The notes under the pieces: model-generated
What the model saw: only the letters and a program-made list of their open reading frames with translations
The model's database searches: none
What the model was told of the DNA's origin: nothing
Translations under genes and position numbers: made by a program
Source of the DNA: Anolis sagrei
Lineage: Eukaryota; Chordata; Lepidosauria; Squamata; Anolidae
Direction: 5' to 3'
Assembly: GCF_037176765.1 (NCBI RefSeq)
Contig: NC_090024.1
Coordinates: 241,605,071-241,669,070, forward strand
Length of the DNA: 64,000 nt
Shown here: one piece after another, positions 57,617-64,000 of the stretch
Layout: each line of letters opens with the position of its first letter
Numbering within the stretch: position 1 is the first letter of the stretch

Positions 57617-59088
57617 CAGTGGTTCTCAACGTTCCCAATGCCGCGACCCCTTAATACAGTTCCTCATGTTGTGGTGACCCCCAGCCATTAAATTATTTTC
57701 GTTGCTACTTCATAATTGTAATTTTGCTACTCTTCTGAATCGTTATGTAAATATCTGATATGCAGGATGTATTCTCATTCACTGGGCCAAATTTGGCACA
57801 AATACCCAATATGCCCAAATTTGAATACTGGTGGGGTTGGGATGGGAGGATTGGTTGGAGGATGGGGTTTGGTGGGCATTGACCTTGAGTTTGGGAGTTG
57901 TAGTTCAGCTACATCCAGAGAGAGCACTGTGGGCTCAAACAATGATGGTTCTGTACCAAACTTGGCACAAATACTCAATATGCCCAAATATGTACACTGG
58001 TGAAGTTTGGGGGAAATATACCTTGACATTTGGAAGTTGTAGTTGCTGGGATTTATAGTTCACCTACAGTCAAAGAGCATTCTGAACTCTACCAACGATG
58101 GCATTGAACCAATCTTGGTACACAGAACTCCCAAGACCAACAGAAAATACTGGAAGGGTTTGGTGGGCATTGACCTTGAGTTTTGGAGTTGTAGTTCACC
58201 TACATCCAGAGAGCACTGTGGACTCAAACAATGATGGATCTGGACCAAACTTGGCATGGATGCTCAATTTGCCCAAATGTGAACACTGGTGGAGTTTGGA
58301 GAAAATTGACCCTGACATTTGGGAGTTTTAGTTGCTGGGATTTATAGTTCACCTACAGTCAAAGAGCATTCTGAACTCTACCAACGATGGCATTGAACCA
58401 ATCTTGGTACACAGAACTCCCAAGACCAACAGAAAATACTGGAAGGGTTTGGTGGGCATTGACCTTGAGTTTTGGAGTTGTAGTTCACCTACATCCAGAG
58501 AGCACTGTGGACTCAAACAATGATGGATCTGGACCAAACTTGGCATGGATGCTCAATTTGCCCAAATGTGAACACTGGTGGAGTTTGGAGAAAATAGACC
58601 CTGACATTTGGGAGTTTTAGTTGCTGGGATTTATAGTTCACCTACAGACAAAGAGCATTCTGAACTCTACCAACGATGGCATTGAACCAATCTTGGTACA
58701 CAGAACTCCCAAGACCAACAGAAAATACTGGAAGGGTTTGGTGGGCATTGACCTTGAGTTTGGGAGTTGTAGTTCACCTACATCCAGAGAGCACTGTGGA
58801 CTCAAACAATGATGGATCTGGACCAAACTTGGCATGGATACTTAATATGCCCAAATGTGAACACTGGTGGAGTTTGGAGAAAATAGACCATGACATTTGG
58901 GAGTTGTAGTTGCTGGGATTTATAGTTCACCAACAATCAAAGAGCATTCTGACCCCCACCGATAATAGAATTGGGCCAAATTTCTCACACAGAATCCCCA
59001 TGACCAACAGAAAATACTGTGTTTTCTGATGGTCCTTGGTGATCCCTTTGACAGCCCCCAGGGCTCCTGACACTACGTTGAGAAACAC
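57617..59088. mobile_element. SPIN-like hAT element with 289-bp tandem interior
   Basis: The left end CAGTGGTTCTCAACGTTCCC, AATGCCGCGACCCCTTAATA and TGTAAATATCTGATATGCAG agrees closely with the SPIN (Space Invader) hAT terminus as I remember it. The interior has three units 289 bases apart (58043, 58332, 58621). The right end is GTTGAGAAACACTG. The left flank is TTCTAGAG (57609-57616) and the right flank is TCTTATGG, so no duplication is seen. Confidence 0.8.
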
Positions 59089-59690
59089 TGTCTTATGGAG
59101 TGACCCCTTCCCCACCAAAAGCAGGAAATAATGAAGGATACCTTGCAGTGAGAGAGAGAGAGCCCTCTAAATACTATCTATCCAAGTCGAGAGTCTAGTA
59201 GAGAGCAAGAGTCCCCAAATTGTAAGGCAGCAGATTAAAAGAAGTGCAAAATAAGGACTTATACAACCTTTCCAGATACTGGATTGCAACTCTTAGCGTT
59301 CCTCACCTTTGACTATGCTGGCTAAAGCTGCTGAGAGTTGTCCTCCAAACGCATTGGGAGATGTTACAACTCCCACCCCTGCAATGAGCAAAGACATACA
59401 AACACAGAGACTGACTGATCATGCTTTGGAGTCATGGATGTCCAGCCTTGCAGGGAGGCTGAGCTCGATGCAAGCCTTGCTTTTGTCCGAGAGAGAGTTC
59501 CAAGTTACTGCAAGTCATGACAATGAGACACGAAGAGCAAGTCAACACAAAGTCCTGATTTATTTTCCAACCATAATCAAACTCAATTCATTAAAAAAAA
59601 GGAAATCAAGGTCTCTGTTTGGTCAAATCTGAAAAGGCACACAGGTTTGCTACATATTTACTGATGCAATAGGGCAGAGCTTGGGAAACT
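59089..59690. other. Intergenic sequence, nothing recognised
   Basis: Short GA repeat at 59149-59162 and no clear element otherwise. Confidence 0.4.
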
Positions 59691-59694
59691 GTGT

Positions 59695-60770
59695 TAGTCT
59701 TCCAAGATCGGTGTCCTCGTGGTGGGTCCGTAGGTGACCCTGGAGACCTGCTCTTTACCCACATGTTCTCCCGCAGTGAGGGCATTAATTTACAAGTGGA
59801 AGGCTGTCCCAGTCAGGGTTGGCTTGATGCACCTTCCTGTTGGCACATTTCTCCCTTTCACCCTCCATTTGTGCCTCTTCAAATTCTACAGCACTGCTGG
59901 TCACAGCTGACCTCCAGCTGGAGTGCTCAAAGGCCAGGGCTTCCCAGTTCTCAGTGTCTATGCCATAGTTTTAAAGATTGGCATTGAGCCCATCTTTGAA
60001 TTTCTTTCCCTGTCCACCAACATTCAGTTTTCCATTCTTGAGTTCGGATTAGAGAAACTGCTTTGGGAGACGGTGGTTGGGCATCTGGACAACATGGCCG
60101 GCCCAGTGGAGTTGATGGCGGAGGACCATTGCTTCAATGCTGGTGGTCTTTGCTTCTTCCAGCATGCTGACATTTGTCCGCTTGTCTTCCCAAGAGACTT
60201 GCAGGATTTTTCGGAGGCAGCACTGATGGAATCGTTCCAGGAGTTGCATGTGATGTCTGTAGACAGTCCACGTCTCGCAGGCGTATAGCAGGGTTGGGAG
60301 GACAATAGCTTTATAAACAAGCACCTTAGTCTCCCTATGGATGTCCCAGTCCTCAAAACACTCTCTGGGAAATCTGCTTGTCTTCCCAAGAGATTTGCAG
60401 GATTTTTCGGAGGCAGCGCTGATGGAATCGTTCCAGGAGTTGCATGTGATGTCTGTAGACAGTCCACGTTTCGCAGGCGTATAGCAGGGTTGGGAGGGCA
60501 ATAGCTTTATAAACAAGCACCTTGGTCTCCCTACCTATGTCCTGGTCCTCAAACACTCTCTGGGAAATCTGCTTGTCTTCCCAAGAGATTTGCAGGATTT
60601 TTCAGAGGCAGCGCTGATGGAATCATTCCAGGAGTTGCATGTGACGTCTGTAGACAGTCCACGTCTCGCAGGCATATAGCAGGGTTGGGAGGACAATAGC
60701 TTTATAAACAAGCACCTTGGTCTCCCAACGGATGTCCCAGTCCTCAAACACTCTCTGGGAAACTACAGCT
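59695..60770 (-). mobile_element. Non-LTR retrotransposon 3' region with a 195-bp segment in tandem
   Basis: Minus-strand text reads [40 protein letters not shown] and [26 protein letters not shown] landmarks at 60361, 60556 and 60751 are 195 bases apart, so the unit keeps the frame. The 3' UTR (ATCGGTGTCCTCGTGG...) is at the low-coordinate side. Same LINE as 35070-36150 and 45190-45960. Confidence 0.85.
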
Positions 60771-61345
60771 CCCATGATTCCACAGCACTGGCTATGGCAG
60801 TTAAAGTGGGGTGAAACTGCATTAATTCAACAGTACAGATGCACCCTGCTGGGCCACTGCAGAGAGGCTTGATAGGGACAGCAATCCAAGTATCATTTGC
60901 TTCCCCACAAACCAGCCATTGCCTCTTCCTTGCACTCCTTCATATTGGCCTGAAATGAGCAGCAAAAACCAATCAATGCAAGACTGCAGAGGACATGGGA
61001 AGAGAAGGAAATGCTTTGGACTTTGAGGTTAGTGTTGTTCAAGAATATTATGGGAGCTCAGGAAAAAACGGAGTGTGGGGAAAACAGATAATCTGATTTT
61101 TCAGGGAGGAGCAATCAATTAAAATGGGCGGGATTTGGCCACTTGTTGCGCCTCAACTTGTTGATCTCTTTCAGTTCGTATAATGACTTTTAAAAAGGTA
61201 AATTGGATGTAAAATACGCTGAGTATCCCTCATCCAGGATTCAGAAATTCTCTCTTTCTGAAATGCATCCAAGCACAGTGTCAGCCAACTGTGAACAGAT
61301 TCTACAGTCAAGGTTATTGGTAACCTGATGACTCACTCCGTTCCC
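60771..61345. other. MITE half and unrecognised sequence
   Basis: GGCAGTTAAAGTGGGGTGAA and CATTAATTCAACAGTACAGA (60790-60850) belong to the family at 2395-2650. The rest is unassigned. Confidence 0.45.
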
Positions 61346-61351
61346 TTTATT
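61346..61351 (-). terminator. TRIB3: Possible polyadenylation signal of TRIB3
   Basis: AATAAA on the minus strand 1.28 kb past the TRIB3 stop. The 3' UTR would then include the short CR1 piece at 61655-61805. Confidence 0.25.
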
Positions 61352-61654
61352 TTGGGAGCAGCAATACATTAAAATGTCTTGGATTTGCCCAATTGCTGCA
61401 TCTCCTCTCTAAGGACTTGAAAACCAGACTCTTTTTCAGTTTGGATTTTTTTAAACAAAATACCAACTTTGGTGCCCTTGTTAATACAGATCTTTTACTT
61501 GGAATTCCCAAAAGCAAACTTTGATTTGTCATTTTATATAAGAGACACCATTTTAATATGTCAGTCTATGTAATGAGCCTTCAGCATCCATGGATTTTAA
61601 GATCTGTGGAGGTCCCTGGGATCAAACCTCAGTGGTTACCAAGGGCCAAATGAC

Positions 61655-61805
61655 TTCCTCTCACATATTTATACATGGCTATCATATCTCCTCTCAGCCT
61701 TCTCTTCTTCAGGCTAAACATGCCCAGCTCCTTAAGCCGCTCCTCATAGGGCTTGTTATCCAGACACTTGATCATTTTAGTCACCCTCCTCTGGACCCAT
61801 TCCAA
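61655..61805 (-). mobile_element. CR1 fragment, antisense
   Basis: CCTCTCACATATTTATACAT, TCTTCAGGCTAAACATGCCC and ATCATTTTAGTCACCCTCCT are antisense CR1 ORF2 C-terminus. The usual 3' tail is missing, so it is an internal piece. Confidence 0.85.
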
Positions 61806-62626
61806 GGATTCAAATCCTTTCTCAGTGATGGAAAATTTGGAAACCCACTGAGTGCCTTTGGGCAAGTTGCACTCGTTCTCAAAGGAAGGCACAAAGGGAC
61901 AAATCTGGCTAAGAAACCCTTGTGATAGTCAACGGTAGTTGGAAATGACTTGAAGGCACACAACAATAAGGGAAATGGCAGCCTGGAATATTTCTTGTCT
62001 CCTCACTACACAGTCTCAGTCCAAGAAGGAGTGCAACCCTTTCCATTTGGCACAAAGAAAAACTACAATGTACTCAAGGCAGGAGGGAGCAGAGGTCCCT
62101 CTTGAGAGCCACCCGATCAAAAAGCCCCAACCAAGATTTACTCAGAGTCTTCATCTGAAATCAACAATGCTAACATCCAGCCTTTGGGCATGGAAGGACA
62201 CTTTATGCAATTCCTCCCTTTGCAACCTAGAACTTTCTTTCCAGGAAATCCCAGGTGAATTTTCCTCCAGCCCTGTTTATGACCCTTGCACAGTCTGCAC
62301 TTTGGATCTTGGATTTCCAACTTAAGAGCTGAAAGGGTCCAAAGTATAGAAGAGTTCCTCTTTCTGAATGCAAGAGATTGTGCTGGCTGAGAGTTCAGAA
62401 ATGGTTCTTTGGTGCAGGCGAAAGAGCACAGTGCTGAGCTCCTACAAAGGAGATTTTGATTCCCTTCTTCCCTGATTTAGACGCAAAAGCACCTGCTGGC
62501 AAATGAGAACCTCTTTCCCATTTCAAAGGCACCTTTGGAAACAGTCCAATAGAACTGAAAGTTTGATGGAACCACATAGAAGAAGTTAGGTCAAGACACA
62601 GTCCGAGTTTGGCCACGTTGTCCAAC
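61806..62626 (-). other. TRIB3: TRIB3 3' untranslated region
   Basis: Unique sequence after the stop at 62627-62629. No repeat is seen from about 61970 to 62626. Confidence 0.5.
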
Positions 62627-63110
62627 TCAGCTGTACAGACCTTCCTCTGGTTCTTCTTTGGCTTCAGCTCTCTGTATGCGTCCTATTTCTGGCACTACCT
62701 GCTCCTCGCCAGTGTTACTTCGTGAGCTCCCAGAGTTGTCCACCGTGGCCAGCCATGGATGCAGCAATATCTCCTTGGTGGTCAGTCTCTCTGATGGGTT
62801 TTTCCGAAGGAGGCACCGAATGAGGCACCGAGCTTTGGGCGACAGGTCCTCAGGGACAGCAAAGTGTCCGCGGCGGATCTTGCCAAACAGGGAGGCCGGC
62901 TTGGTGCCTTGGAAAGGATAGCACCCCACCAGGAGGGTGTACAGAGCCACCCCCAGGCTCCACACATCGGCCGCCTTCCCCGAATAGGAGCCTCTTGAGG
63001 TGAGGATCTCGGGCCCTACGTAAGCCGGGCAGCCGTGCTTGTCCTCCAAGGAGTCGTCGGGGCCATTCAGCACGTAGGAGTCTTCCAAGTTCTCTAGTAG
63101 CAATCTGGAC
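62627..63110 (-). CDS. TRIB3: TRIB3 terminal coding exon (Tribbles pseudokinase)
   Basis: The acceptor is TTTGTTTACATAG and the exon runs to TGA at 62629-62627. It encodes [60 protein letters not shown] and [20 protein letters not shown], then [20 protein letters not shown]. The usual DFG is replaced by LED, as in Tribbles pseudokinases, while the APE-like PEI and DVWSLGV are kept. The tail has the COP1-binding E-Q-V-V-P motif. Closest to TRIB3 of the three Tribbles ([23 protein letters not shown]). TRIB3 brings COP1 and dampens AKT and ATF4/CHOP signalling. Upstream exons lie past 64000. Confidence 0.94.
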
Positions 63111-63120
63111 CTATGTAAAC

Positions 63121-63305
63121 AAAGGAAACAAGATGATAAGACAGAGGATTAGCGATCATTGAAAGATCTCTCAATCCCTAATGAGACACAGATCTGGGAT
63201 GAGTCCTGAAACTGTAGAAAAGCAAATATAATAGCCTTATTGTCACTGTACATTGTATAACGAAATTAATAGTATTCCCCAGCACACATCACAAAACAAC
63301 ACACT
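63121..63305 (-). other. TRIB3 intron, nothing recognised
   Basis: The phrase TTATTGTCACTGTACATTGT with ATAACGAAATT is a dispersed repeat that I have seen elsewhere but cannot name. Confidence 0.3.
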
Positions 63306-63520
63306 CATAGAATCATAGAATCAAAGAGTTGGAAGAGACCTCCTGGGCCATCCAGTCCAACCCCATTCTGCCAAGAAGCAGGAATATTGCATTCAAATCA
63401 CCCCTGACAGATGGCCATCCAGCCTCTGTTTAAAAGCTTCCAAAGAAGGAGCCTCCACCACACTCCGAGGCAGAGAGTTCCACTGCTGAACGGCTCTCAC
63501 AGTCAGGAAGTTCTTCCTAG
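63306..63520 (-). mobile_element. CR1 3' end, antisense, short
   Basis: CATAGAATCATAGAATCAAA to CACAGTCAGGAAGTTCTTCC. It stops abruptly against the opposed copy that follows. Confidence 0.9.
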
Positions 63521-63559
63521 AGTAGAGTCCACTATGAGCTCCTTGGTCTTGCTGATGAT

Positions 63560-64000
63560 CAGTACGCGTGAAAAAAAATCTTGAAGTCCTTTTGTACAAC
63601 AAGTTAAACATGAGCCAACAATGTGATGAGGCGGCAAAAAAAGGCAGTGGGATTTTGGCCTGCATCAATAGGAGTCTAGTGTCTAGATCCTGGGAAGTCA
63701 TGTTACCCATGCTCTATTCTGCCTTGATTAGACCACACCTGGAATATTATGTCCAATTCTGGGCACCACAATTCAAGAGAGATATTGACAAGCTGGAATG
63801 TGTCCAGAGGGTGACTAAAATGATCAAGGGCCTGGAGAACAAGCCCTATGAGGAGCGGTTTAAAGAGCTGGGCATCTTTAGCCTAAAGAAGAGAAGGCTG
63901 AGAGGAGACATGATGGCAGCCATGCATAAGTATGTGAGAGGAAGTCAAAGGGAGGAGGGAGCAAGCTTGTTTTCTGCTGCCCTGGAGACTAGGATACAAT
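63560..64000 (+). mobile_element. CR1 LINE, sense, cut by the window end
   Basis: CAGTACGCGTGAAAAAAAAT, TTAAACATGAGCCAACAATG, TCCAATTCTGGGCACCACAA and AGGAGCGGTTTAAAGAGCTG are sense CR1 ORF2 C-terminus. It continues past 64000. Confidence 0.9.

Overview
This is vertebrate genomic DNA, almost certainly from a squamate reptile (an iguanian-type lizard is my best guess; this is inference). Three host genes can be read exon by exon: TBC1D20 (+ strand, last five coding exons, about 3.4-13.1 kb), RBCK1/HOIL-1 (- strand, complete, coding 44.76 to 23.20 kb with a promoter near 53.6-53.95 kb) and the last coding exon of TRIB3 (- strand, 62.63-63.11 kb). Order and orientation (TBC1D20 converging on RBCK1, with TRIB3 behind RBCK1 in the same direction) match human 20p13 in mirror image, so this is a conserved synteny block. 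The reptile assignment rests on the interspersed repeats: abundant CR1 with the ATTCTATGATTCTATGAT-type tail, L2, a BovB/RTE tail, Penelope-like elements, SPIN-like and other hAT elements, Helitrons, mariner/Tigger MITEs and a tRNA-derived SINE.

Layout: 1-3.4 kb holds DNA-transposon debris and a Helitron. 3.4-13.1 kb is TBC1D20, with hAT, Penelope and Tigger copies and a 1.5 kb minisatellite inside an LTR-like segment in its introns. 13.1-22.6 kb is the space between the converging genes, with MITEs, a 55-bp minisatellite, a long CR1 copy and a hAT element carrying a LINE. 22.6-53.95 kb is RBCK1, whose introns hold most of the repeats, including a tandem array derived from the 5S rRNA internal control region (33.0-34.2 kb), two solo LTRs with target duplications, an inverted-duplicate mariner, a LINE with a 178-bp tandem duplication, and SPIN-like 288-bp arrays. 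53.95-62.6 kb separates RBCK1 from TRIB3 and holds CR1-derived minisatellites, Penelope copies, a SPIN-like element with 289-bp units and another tandemly duplicated LINE. 62.6-64 kb is the TRIB3 terminal exon and part of an intron.

Roles: TBC1D20 is a Rab1/Rab18-directed TBC protein of the ER. RBCK1 encodes HOIL-1, the RBR ligase subunit of LUBAC that acts in NF-kB signalling. TRIB3 is a pseudokinase scaffold that brings COP1 to substrates. They are neighbours by ancestry and nothing here indicates one pathway. The most noteworthy non-genic signals are the 5S-derived array, repeated hAT insertion into one site of the Penelope-like element, hammerhead-like cores in that element, a Helitron carrying SPIN-like hAT sequence, and two kB-like sites with a CRE in the RBCK1 promoter.
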